Below the pieces are notes generated by a model. That model saw only the letters and a list, made by a program, of their open reading frames with translations, was not told the DNA's origin and did no database searches. From positions 1 to 5,795 of the forward strand of contig JANQOH010000390.1 of the NCBI GenBank assembly GCA_028289725.1: a stretch of 5,795 nt of DNA, read 5' to 3'. Below are positions 1 to 5,795 of the stretch, piece after piece. The translations under genes and the position numbers were made by a program. Position 1 is the stretch's first letter. Each line of letters begins with the position of its first letter. This DNA is from Alphaproteobacteria bacterium. Lineage in GTDB: Bacteria > Pseudomonadota > Alphaproteobacteria > UBA7887.

Positions 1-2256
1 GCGGAGCTGAACGAGACCGCGATTCCGGAGGCCGGCCTGAAGCTGAGCCAGGTTTACGACGAGACGATCTACATCACCTCGTCGATCGAGCTTGTGCGGC
101 AGAACATCTGGGTCGGTGGTACGCTGGCGGCAATTATTTTGATGGTCTTCCTGCGCTCGTTGCGCGCGACGCTGATTGTGTCGATGGCCATTCCAATCTC
201 GGTGGTTGCCGCGTTCGTCGCAATGGCGGCCATGGGACGGTCGATCAACGTGATCTCTCTAGCGGGCATCGCCTTTGCCGTGGGCATGGTGGTCGACGCC
301 GCGATCGTGGTGCTTGAGAACATCTATCGGCATCGCGAACAAGGACTGCCGGCGATCGAAGCCGCGTTCAAGGGCGCGAAGCAAGTGTGGAGTGCGGTGA
401 TGGTGTCCGCGCTGACCACCGTGCTGGTTTTCGTACCGATCCTAATCATGGAGCTGGAAGCCGGTCAGTTGTTCCGTGATATCGCGGTGGCCATCTCGGT
501 CGCGGTGCTGGCATCCCTGCTGGTTTCGATTACCGTGATCCCTGCGTTATCCAAAACACTGCTGAAGAAATCGAATATTTCGGAGTCGCGCCTCCGGCTG
601 CCTCTTTTGGATCTCGTCGCCCGTGGCATCGCGGGCCTGTTCATGGGCTATGCGCGCACGATTATCCGGAGTCGCGTCGCGTCCCTGGTGGTCGTCGTCG
701 CCATCGTAACGGTCACTGTCTTCGGCAGCTGGGCGTTCCTGCCAAAACTCGAATATTTGCCTGAGGGCAATCGCAATCTGATTTTCGGCTTCATGTTGCC
801 GCCTCCCGGCTACAACCTCGACACCATGACCGAAATCGGCAAGCGGGTTGAGGACCGGGTGCGTCATCTTTGGGGCAGCGAAACCGGACCCGAGCCAGAG
901 GAAGGCGGCCCGCCAAAAATCAGGAACTATTTCTTCGTGGCGTTGGCATCTCGAACGTTTTTTGGCGCCGGGACCTATGAAGAGACGGCGGGACGCGTCA
1001 GCGAATTGATCCCGGTGCTCCAGCAATCGCTGTATGGCGAGCCGGGGACGATTGGGTTTTTCGTTCAACCGAGCCTCTTCGACCGCGATATTGGGGGCGG
1101 CCGTTCAATCGACCTCGATATCTCGGGACCGAACCTCGAGGATGTCGTCATAACGTCGCAGAACGCGTTCGGCATGACACTCCAAGCCCTGCCGCCCACC
1201 GAAGGCACGCAGGTGCGGCCGGTGCCGGGCATCGAACTGGGGTCTCCGGAAGTACGCGTGCTGCCGGATCGCGTGCGTCTAGCCGACGCAGGTGTCTCGG
1301 CGAGCGCCCTCGCTCAGAGTATCGATACGTTCAATGACGGCATGCGGGTGGCCGAGATCACGATCGATGGCCGGCTCACGGACCTGACCTTGCGCGGGCC
1401 GGAAGACAAGATTGATCGCACGCAGGGCATCAACAATTTGCCGGTTGTTACCGCGGGCGGTCAGATTCTGCCGGTAAACATGCTTGCGGATGTTCAACTG
1501 ACGTCGGGTCCGACCGAGATTCGCCATCTCGAGCGCGAGCGCACGATCACCCTGGTGATTAATCCGGGGCCGGAAATCTCGCTTGAAGAAGCCATCGAGA
1601 CCGTGCAGACCCAGGTTGTCGACCCGCTGATTGAAGGCGGCTTGCCGGCCGGCGTTAAAATTCGCATGTCAGGCACCGCCGCGGCGCTCGACGTGACGTT
1701 TAACGCCATGGTGACCAATCTCGTGGTCTCGATCGTCATCGTCTATCTCTTGATGGCGGTCCTTTTCGAGAGCTTCGTCTACCCGTTCATTATTATGCTA
1801 TCGGTTCCATTGGCGACCGCCGGCGGCGTGATCGGCCTATTTTTGCTCAATCAATTTGGCCAGCATCAGTTGCTCGATATGCTGACAATGCTCGGGTTTA
1901 TCATCCTTGTTGGAATTGTGGTGAACAACGCGATTCTACTTGTTGACCAAACCTTGAAGCATATGCGCGAGGAAGGACTCGGCACGCGCGAGGCGATATG
2001 CGAAGCGACACGCAACCGCCTGAGACCAATCTTCATGTCGACCCTCACCAGCGTGTTCGGCATGTTGCCGCTGGTGGTGTTTCCGGGCGCCGGCTCCGAG
2101 CTCTATCGGGGGCTGGGGTCCGTGGTGGTCGGCGGTCTTTCGCTGTCGGCGATTTTGACGCTCTTGGTCATTCCGCCACTTCTGGCCATCTTCCTGCCGC
2201 GTCAGGAAGGTGTGCCCGCCGCGGCGGCCGTGCCGTTACGCGAAGCGGCGGAGTAA
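1..2256 (+). CDS. RND-superfamily efflux pump permease subunit (AcrB-like), 5'-truncated
   Basis: This is the inner-membrane, proton-driven subunit of a tripartite efflux pump (ACR_tran family). Reading frame 1 is open from base 1 to a TAA at 2254-2256, giving 751 residues. Family members are about 1,030-1,050 residues, so roughly 300 N-terminal residues (TM1 and most of the first periplasmic porter region) lie upstream of the window. Visible in order, in fragment numbering: end of the porter domain (1-32), TM2-TM6 (about 35-182), TM7 (about 225-246), the second large periplasmic loop (about 250-560), and TM8-TM12 (about 570-732). TM4 carries VGMVVDAAIVVLEN, with Asp99 at the AcrB D407 position and Ala at the D408 position. 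TM10 carries VGIVVNNAILLVD, with Asn-Asn near the AcrB Lys940 position. A membrane-fusion protein gene is expected just upstream. Substrate cannot be read from sequence. It lacks the TM10 Glu of CusA-type metal pumps as I know them, so a drug/organic-solute type is more likely. Confidence 0.93.
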   Translation, partial: AELNETAIPEAGLKLSQVYDETIYITSSIELVRQNIWVGGTLAAIILMVFLRSLRATLIVSMAIPISVVAAFVAMAAMGRSINVISLAGIAFAVGMVVDAAIVVLENIYRHREQGLPAIEAAFKGAKQVWSAVMVSALTTVLVFVPILIMELEAGQLFRDIAVAISVAVLASLLVSITVIPALSKTLLKKSNISESRLRLPLLDLVARGIAGLFMGYARTIIRSRVASLVVVVAIVTVTVFGSWAFLPKLEYLPEGNRNLIFGFMLPPPGYNLDTMTEIGKRVEDRVRHLWGSETGPEPEEGGPPKIRNYFFVALASRTFFGAGTYEETAGRVSELIPVLQQSLYGEPGTIGFFVQPSLFDRDIGGGRSIDLDISGPNLEDVVITSQNAFGMTLQALPPTEGTQVRPVPGIELGSPEVRVLPDRVRLADAGVSASALAQSIDTFNDGMRVAEITIDGRLTDLTLRGPEDKIDRTQGINNLPVVTAGGQILPVNMLADVQLTSGPTEIRHLERERTITLVINPGPEISLEEAIETVQTQVVDPLIEGGLPAGVKIRMSGTAAALDVTFNAMVTNLVVSIVIVYLLMAVLFESFVYPFIIMLSVPLATAGGVIGLFLLNQFGQHQLLDMLTMLGFIILVGIVVNNAILLVDQTLKHMREEGLGTREAICEATRNRLRPIFMSTLTSVFGMLPLVVFPGAGSELYRGLGSVVVGGLSLSAILTLLVIPPLLAIFLPRQEGVPAAAAVPLREAAE

Positions 2257-2279
2257 CTGCGATACCTCTGACAGGCAAT

Positions 2280-2313
2280 CGCCCTGGTGCCGCGCACCAG
2301 GGCGGTTTCTTTT
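2280..2313 (+). terminator. Strong intrinsic terminator after the RND permease gene
   Basis: A perfect 11-bp GC-rich stem (2280-2290 paired with 2294-2304) closes a 3-base loop. It is followed at once by GTTTCTTTT (2305-2313). It begins 23 bases after the permease stop codon, so it should end that transcript. The flank on the other side is not T-rich, so it looks one-directional. It separates the permease from the downstream YeeE/YedE gene. Confidence 0.88.
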
Positions 2314-2388
2314 GCCGATGCGCAAGATTTGGCGACAAGATATTGATGATCGCTGCAGAAAATCCTGCGTGATGGGACGTATGCGGTA

Positions 2389-3564
2389 ATGAGCATCGCC
2401 GAAACCGAGCTGCCTATCGTGCAGCGACCGACATTGGTCGTCGCAGGGCTTGCGGCTGCCGCCATGTTTACCGCGCTCCTCACGTCGAGCGGCAAATCGG
2501 CCCTGCTTTTCGTTGTCGGGATTGGCCTCGGCATCGCCTTGTACCATTCGGCGTTCGGTTTTACGGGAGCCTATCGCCGCGCCATCGTCGCGCGCGATGT
2601 GTCCGGTGTAGCGGCTCAAGCCGTCATGCTGGCGGCGGCGATCCTGCTATTTGCGCCGATCCTCGCGCAAGGCTCCGCCTTCGGCCACGGCGTCAGCGGC
2701 GCCGTCGCGCCCGTGAGCTTGTCCATGGCATTTGGCGCCTTTCTGTTCGGCATCGGGATGCAGCTTGGAGGCGGATGCGCGTCCGGCACGCTGTTCACCG
2801 CCGGCGGCGGCAATTTCCGTATGTTGATCGTGTTGATCTTTTTCTGTGCCGGAGCGTTTTGGGGCAGCCTCGATCTCCACTGGTGGTCGACATTGCCGAG
2901 CGCGGGCCGGATCTCCCTCGCTGAAACGTTTGGCTGGGAAATCGCGATTCCCTTGCAGGTCGGCGCGCTGCTCGCAATTTATGCGGGACTTCGCATGATT
3001 GGCGGCCGCCACGATCGCGTTCTCTGGCCCGCCGGCGGAATAAACTGGCACACCATTCTGTATGGACCGTGGCCCTTGTTGCTCGGCGCCGCGCTGCTCG
3101 CTCTACTGAACTGGCTAACGCTCTTGGTTGCCGGTCACGCCTGGTCGATCACCTGGGCCTTTTCGCTTTGGGCGGCCAAAACCGCCATGCTCTTCGGATG
3201 GGACCCGCTGACCAGCCCATTTTGGAGCGGCGGTTTTCAACAGGCCGCACTCGCACGATCTATCTTCGCCGACAACACCTCGGTGATGAACATCGGCATT
3301 ATCATCGGCGCCTTGGCGGCGGCGTCCTTAGCCGGCAAGGTCCGACCGGAATTCAAGATCGGCGCACCGTCGCTTCTCGCCGCCGTGGTTGGTGGCTTGG
3401 TGATGGGCTACGGCGCTCGCTTGGCTTATGGGTGCAACATCGGCGCGTTCTTTTCCGGCGTCGCATCGGCGAGCTTGCATGGCTGGGTATGGATTTTGGC
3501 CGCCGTCCCGGGAAATTTTGTCGGCGTTTGGCTGAGACCCCTGTTTGGCCTGTCGCGCTCTTGA
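2389..3564 (+). CDS. YeeE/YedE family (sulf_transp) membrane protein, putative thiosulfate/sulfur-compound transporter
   Basis: This 391-residue, very hydrophobic protein has about nine to eleven predicted membrane segments (for example about 16-31, 39-56, 74-95, 108-125, 143-160, 184-204, 225-248, 298-316, 327-345, 365-386). Two family signature motifs are visible, one in each half: GGGCASGTLF (Cys130) and YGCNIGAFFSG (Cys349). They match the cysteine-glycine motifs of YeeE/YedE proteins. In the thiosulfate importer TsuA these cysteines line the conducting path and are thought to relay thiosulfate by transient S-S interaction. The only other cysteine is Cys153, in a membrane segment. ATG 2389 is chosen because it follows a weak GGGA (2374-2377) and precedes a plausible short N-terminal tail; the frame is open further upstream but offers no better site. 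It lies downstream of a terminator and 65 bases before the acyl-CoA dehydrogenase. No TusA-like sulfur carrier gene, the usual partner, is in the window. The family call is firm. The substrate (thiosulfate, another sulfur compound or selenium) is inference. Confidence 0.87.
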   Translation: MSIAETELPIVQRPTLVVAGLAAAAMFTALLTSSGKSALLFVVGIGLGIALYHSAFGFTGAYRRAIVARDVSGVAAQAVMLAAAILLFAPILAQGSAFGHGVSGAVAPVSLSMAFGAFLFGIGMQLGGGCASGTLFTAGGGNFRMLIVLIFFCAGAFWGSLDLHWWSTLPSAGRISLAETFGWEIAIPLQVGALLAIYAGLRMIGGRHDRVLWPAGGINWHTILYGPWPLLLGAALLALLNWLTLLVAGHAWSITWAFSLWAAKTAMLFGWDPLTSPFWSGGFQQAALARSIFADNTSVMNIGIIIGALAAASLAGKVRPEFKIGAPSLLAAVVGGLVMGYGARLAYGCNIGAFFSGVASASLHGWVWILAAVPGNFVGVWLRPLFGLSRS

Positions 3565-3616
3565 CGCCATCAGAGCGGCGGTCAAGGTTAGCCCAACGAA
3601 TGAACGAATAGATGCC

Positions 3617-3624
3617 AGGGAGAG
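3617..3624 (+). promoter_or_regulatory. Ribosome binding site that fixes the acyl-CoA dehydrogenase start
   Basis: AGGGAGAG lies 7 bases (counting from the end of AGGGAG) before ATG 3630, which is ideal spacing. An earlier in-frame ATG at 3612 would put this site inside the coding region and has no comparable purine run before it; a TAG at 3609-3611 closes the frame immediately upstream. ATG 3630 is therefore preferred. Confidence 0.75.
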
Positions 3625-3629
3625 TGACG

Positions 3630-4766
3630 ATGCCCGATGGCGGCGTTTATACCGCAGAGCATGAGGCGTTCCGCGACACTGTGCGCAAATTTATCGAGCG
3701 CGAGGTGACGCCCTACCACGATCAGTGGGAGCGCGACGGCGTTGTGCCGAAGGATTTCTGGCAAAAGGCGGGCGAAGCCGGCCTGCTTTGCTGCGCCACG
3801 CCCGAAGAATATGGCGGTCCGGGCGGCGATTTCGGCCACGCGGCGGTGGTAATCGAGGAAATGTCGCGCGCCGGTGCGTCGGGGCCAGGATTCTCCGTGC
3901 ACTCCGATATCGTCGCGCCCTACCTTTTGCATTACGGCTCGGAGGACCAAAAGCGCGAGTGGCTGCCCAAGCTCGTCCGCGGCGAAGCGATCGGCGCCAT
4001 CGCCATGACCGAACCCGGGACCGGCAGCGACTTGCAAGGCATCAAGACCACCGCCATCGCCGACGGCAACCACTTGGTCGTCAATGGCCAAAAAACCTTC
4101 ATTACCAACGGGCAAAACGCCGACGTGATCATCGTAGTTGCGAAGACCGATCCGTCCCAAGGCGCTCGCGGCACGAGTTTGGTTTTGGTCGAGACCGAAC
4201 GCGAAGGCTTTTCCCTGGGCCGCAATTTGGAGAAGGTCGGCCTCAAGGCGCAGGACACCTCGGAGCTGTTTTTTGACAATGTGCGCGTACCGCGCACCAA
4301 CTTGCTGGGCGGCGAAGGCGACGGTTTCAAATATCTGATGGAGGACCTGCCGCAGGAACGCCTGATCATCGCGCTCGGAGCGATCGCCGGCGCCGAGGCG
4401 GCGCTCGAATGGACGCTCGACTATGTCCGTGAGCGCAAAGCGTTCGGCAAGCCCATCGCCGAGTTCCAAAACACGCGCTTTAAGCTGGCCGAACTCAAGA
4501 CCGAACTGACCGTCGGTCGTATCTATGTCGACCAGTGCCTGGCGCTACATCTCAACGGCGGTTTGGATGCCACAATGGGTGCGATGGCGAAACTATGGTG
4601 CACCGAATTGCAATGCCGGGTTCTCGATGAATGTGTACAATTGCACGGTGGCTACGGCTATATGTGGGAGTATCCCATTGCCCGCGCGTGGGCGGATGGC
4701 CGCGTACAGCGAATCTACGGCGGTACCAATGAGATCATGAAAGAAGTGATCAGCCGTTCGCTGTAA
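3630..4766 (+). CDS. Acyl-CoA dehydrogenase, long-chain (LCAD)-like
   Basis: This FAD enzyme catalyses the first step of beta-oxidation, converting acyl-CoA to trans-2-enoyl-CoA and passing electrons to electron-transfer flavoprotein in the cytoplasm. With ATG 3630 it has 378 residues, normal for the family. Visible in order: N-terminal helical domain (about 8-120); the first family signature AMTEPGTGSD (125-134) at the start of the middle beta domain; a C-terminal helical domain from about 232, with RKAFGKPIAEFQ (269-280) and the second signature QLHGGYGY (337-344); and the ending IYGGTNEIMKE (362-372). Medium- and short-chain enzymes carry the catalytic Glu in the C-terminal YEGT motif, but here the motif is YGGT. 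Glu256, in AIAGAEAA after LPQERL, aligns by eye with the catalytic Glu of LCAD and isovaleryl-CoA dehydrogenase. The thiolase gene follows after 24 bases, so the two are almost certainly co-transcribed. The family is certain. Long-chain substrate is inferred, and a branched-chain or other acyl-CoA is possible. Confidence 0.93.
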   Translation: MPDGGVYTAEHEAFRDTVRKFIEREVTPYHDQWERDGVVPKDFWQKAGEAGLLCCATPEEYGGPGGDFGHAAVVIEEMSRAGASGPGFSVHSDIVAPYLLHYGSEDQKREWLPKLVRGEAIGAIAMTEPGTGSDLQGIKTTAIADGNHLVVNGQKTFITNGQNADVIIVVAKTDPSQGARGTSLVLVETEREGFSLGRNLEKVGLKAQDTSELFFDNVRVPRTNLLGGEGDGFKYLMEDLPQERLIIALGAIAGAEAALEWTLDYVRERKAFGKPIAEFQNTRFKLAELKTELTVGRIYVDQCLALHLNGGLDATMGAMAKLWCTELQCRVLDECVQLHGGYGYMWEYPIARAWADGRVQRIYGGTNEIMKEVISRSL

Positions 4767-4779
4767 GCGACTGAAATTT

Positions 4780-4786
4780 AAGGAGA
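4780..4786 (+). promoter_or_regulatory. Ribosome binding site of the thiolase gene
   Basis: AAGGAGA, a near-perfect Shine-Dalgarno sequence, sits 5 bases (from the end of AGGAG) before ATG 4791. It lies within the 24-base gap after the dehydrogenase stop codon and supports both the thiolase start and the two-gene operon. Confidence 0.85.
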
Positions 4787-4790
4787 CATC

Positions 4791-5795
4791 ATGACCGACG
4801 CCTATATCTACGATGCCGTGCGGACGCCGCGCGGGCGGGGCAAGAAAAGCGGATCGCTGCACGAAGTCACGCCAATGCGCCTCGCCTCGACAGCGCTCCA
4901 AGCGATCCGCGACCGGAACGAGTTGGATACGTCCGCGGTCGATGATGTGGTGCTTGGTGTCGTGGAGCCGGTCGGCGAGCAAGGCGCGGATATCGCGCGG
5001 GTGGCCGCCTTGGATGCGGGCTATGACGAGTCGGTGGCGGGCGTGCAGATCAATCGCTTCTGCGCTTCGGGTCTCGAAGCCGTCAATATGGCGTCGGGTC
5101 AGGTGATGTCAGGGCAATCCGACATGGCCATCGGCGGTGGCGTCGAGTCCATGTCGCGCGTGCCGATGTTCGCGAGCGGCGGCGCCTGGATGACCGACCC
5201 CGATGTCGCCTTCAAAACCTATTTTGTGCCGCAGGGCATTTCGGCGGATCTGGTCGCGACCAAATACGGCTTCAGCCGCGATGATGTTGACTCCTATTCC
5301 GTCGAGTCTCAAAAACGCGCGGCAAATGCTTGGGACAATGGATATTTCTCGGACAGCATTTTGCCGGTCGAGGATCAAAATGGTCTGACGATTTTGGACC
5401 ATGACGAGCACATGCGCCGCGAAACGACGATGCAAACCCTCGCCGCATTGGAACCGTCTTTCACGACCCAGGGCGAGCAATACGGCTTCGATAAAGTCGC
5501 CATCTCGCGCTACCCGGAGATCGAACGGATCAATCACGTCCACCACGCCGGCAATTCGTCTGGCATTGTCGACGGTGCTGCGGCCGTGCTGGTCGGCAAT
5601 AAGGAAACCGGCGAAAAACTGGGATTGAAACCGCGCGCGCGCATCCGATCCTTTGCTTCGATCGGCAGCGAACCGACAATCATGCTCACCGGCCCCAGCG
5701 CGTCGGCTGAAAAGGCTCTCAAGCGCGCCGGCATGAAACCCGAAGATGTCGATCTCTATGAATTGAACGAGGCGTTCGCCGCGGTCGTGCTGCGC
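4791..5795 (+). CDS. Thiolase (acetyl-CoA C-acyltransferase), 3'-truncated by window end
   Basis: This enzyme catalyses thiolytic cleavage of 3-ketoacyl-CoA to acetyl-CoA and a shortened acyl-CoA, the last step of beta-oxidation. The frame runs 335 codons from ATG 4791 to the last base without a stop. Family members are about 390-405 residues, so some 60-70 are missing. Visible: N-terminal DAVRTPRGRGKKSG (8-21); nucleophile Cys91 in NRFCASGLEAVN; GGGVESMSRVPM (115-126); HHAGNSSGIVDGAAAVL (251-267), matching the family's AGN-SG-DGAAA core; and NEAFA (326-330). The GHPxG histidine motif and the CxGxG second cysteine would lie past the window end. The stretch around GISADLVATKYGFSRDDVDSYS lacks the longer loop I recall from PhaA-type biosynthetic thiolases. 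That, and the acyl-CoA dehydrogenase directly upstream, favours a degradative FadA/FadI-like role. A FadB/FadJ-type hydratase-dehydrogenase gene is a likely next neighbour. Confidence 0.94.
   Translation, partial: MTDAYIYDAVRTPRGRGKKSGSLHEVTPMRLASTALQAIRDRNELDTSAVDDVVLGVVEPVGEQGADIARVAALDAGYDESVAGVQINRFCASGLEAVNMASGQVMSGQSDMAIGGGVESMSRVPMFASGGAWMTDPDVAFKTYFVPQGISADLVATKYGFSRDDVDSYSVESQKRAANAWDNGYFSDSILPVEDQNGLTILDHDEHMRRETTMQTLAALEPSFTTQGEQYGFDKVAISRYPEIERINHVHHAGNSSGIVDGAAAVLVGNKETGEKLGLKPRARIRSFASIGSEPTIMLTGPSASAEKALKRAGMKPEDVDLYELNEAFAAVVLR

Noticed and set aside
547..1068. A 173-codon minus-strand open frame inside the RND permease.
   Set aside because: It is fully contained in the permease frame and its composition (rich in Arg, Gln, Asp) is typical of antisense shadows; no motif is visible.
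2312..2350. Candidate promoter for the YeeE/YedE gene (TTGCCG with GATATT, or TTGGCG further on).
   Set aside because: TTGCCG to GATATT has a 21-base spacer with 4/6 matches in each box; TTGGCG has no acceptable -10 at 16-18 bases. The evidence is not strong enough to annotate.
1998..2372. A 124-codon + strand open frame overlapping the end of the RND permease and the gap after it.
   Set aside because: It is out of frame with the permease, runs straight through the terminator hairpin, and its sequence is low-complexity Arg/Gly/Ala-rich with no family resemblance.
3561..3585. Possible hairpin at the YeeE/YedE stop codon (TTGACGCC pairing with GGCGGTCAA).
   Set aside because: The stem is short, has a bulged G, overlaps the stop codon and is not followed by a T run, so it is not a credible intrinsic terminator.
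3595..3611. A tandem near-repeat AACGAATG/AACGAATA, containing a three-codon mini-frame (ATG AAC GAA TAG) just before the dehydrogenase.
   Set aside because: It is too short to separate from chance; there is no ribosome binding site for the mini-frame and no sign of a leader-peptide mechanism.
3612..3629. Six extra N-terminal codons for the acyl-CoA dehydrogenase from ATG 3612.
   Set aside because: This stretch contains the good ribosome binding site that serves ATG 3630, and there is no purine-rich site properly placed before 3612.
3588..4469. A 293-codon open frame on the minus strand opposite the acyl-CoA dehydrogenase.
   Set aside because: It is a shadow of a well-supported gene: G+C-rich, codon-biased DNA keeps the antisense frame open. 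The translation shows no recognisable family and the strand conflicts with an obvious enzyme.

Overview
The window holds four protein genes, all on the + strand and densely packed. I see no RNA genes, CRISPR arrays, insertion sequences or long repeats. Base composition is G+C-rich (around 60% by eye) with a C/G bias at third codon positions. Together with the gene families and the acyl-CoA dehydrogenase/thiolase pair, this suggests a proteobacterium, most likely an alphaproteobacterium. That taxonomic call is inference from family resemblance, not from a marker gene.

Layout: (1) 1-2256 is the C-terminal three quarters of an RND-superfamily efflux pump permease; its 5' end lies outside the window. 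It ends at a strong intrinsic terminator (2280-2313). (2) 2389-3564 is a YeeE/YedE (sulf_transp) membrane protein, related to the thiosulfate importer TsuA. It stands alone between the terminator and a lipid-degradation pair. (3) 3630-4766 is an acyl-CoA dehydrogenase whose active-site pattern is that of the long-chain (LCAD) type. (4) 4791-5795 is a thiolase (acetyl-CoA C-acyltransferase) cut by the window end, about 60-70 residues short of its C-terminus.

Functionally there are three units. The RND permease is probably the last gene of an upstream efflux operon. The YeeE/YedE gene looks like a separate sulfur-compound transporter. The dehydrogenase and thiolase are 24 bases apart, each with a good Shine-Dalgarno sequence, and form the start of a beta-oxidation operon covering the first and last steps of the cycle. 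The missing hydratase/3-hydroxyacyl-CoA dehydrogenase would be expected just downstream.

I found no convincing undescribed system. The points worth a second look are residue-level: the altered proton-relay residues in the RND pump, the apparent lack of a middle cysteine and of a TusA partner for the YeeE/YedE protein, and the relocated catalytic base in the dehydrogenase.
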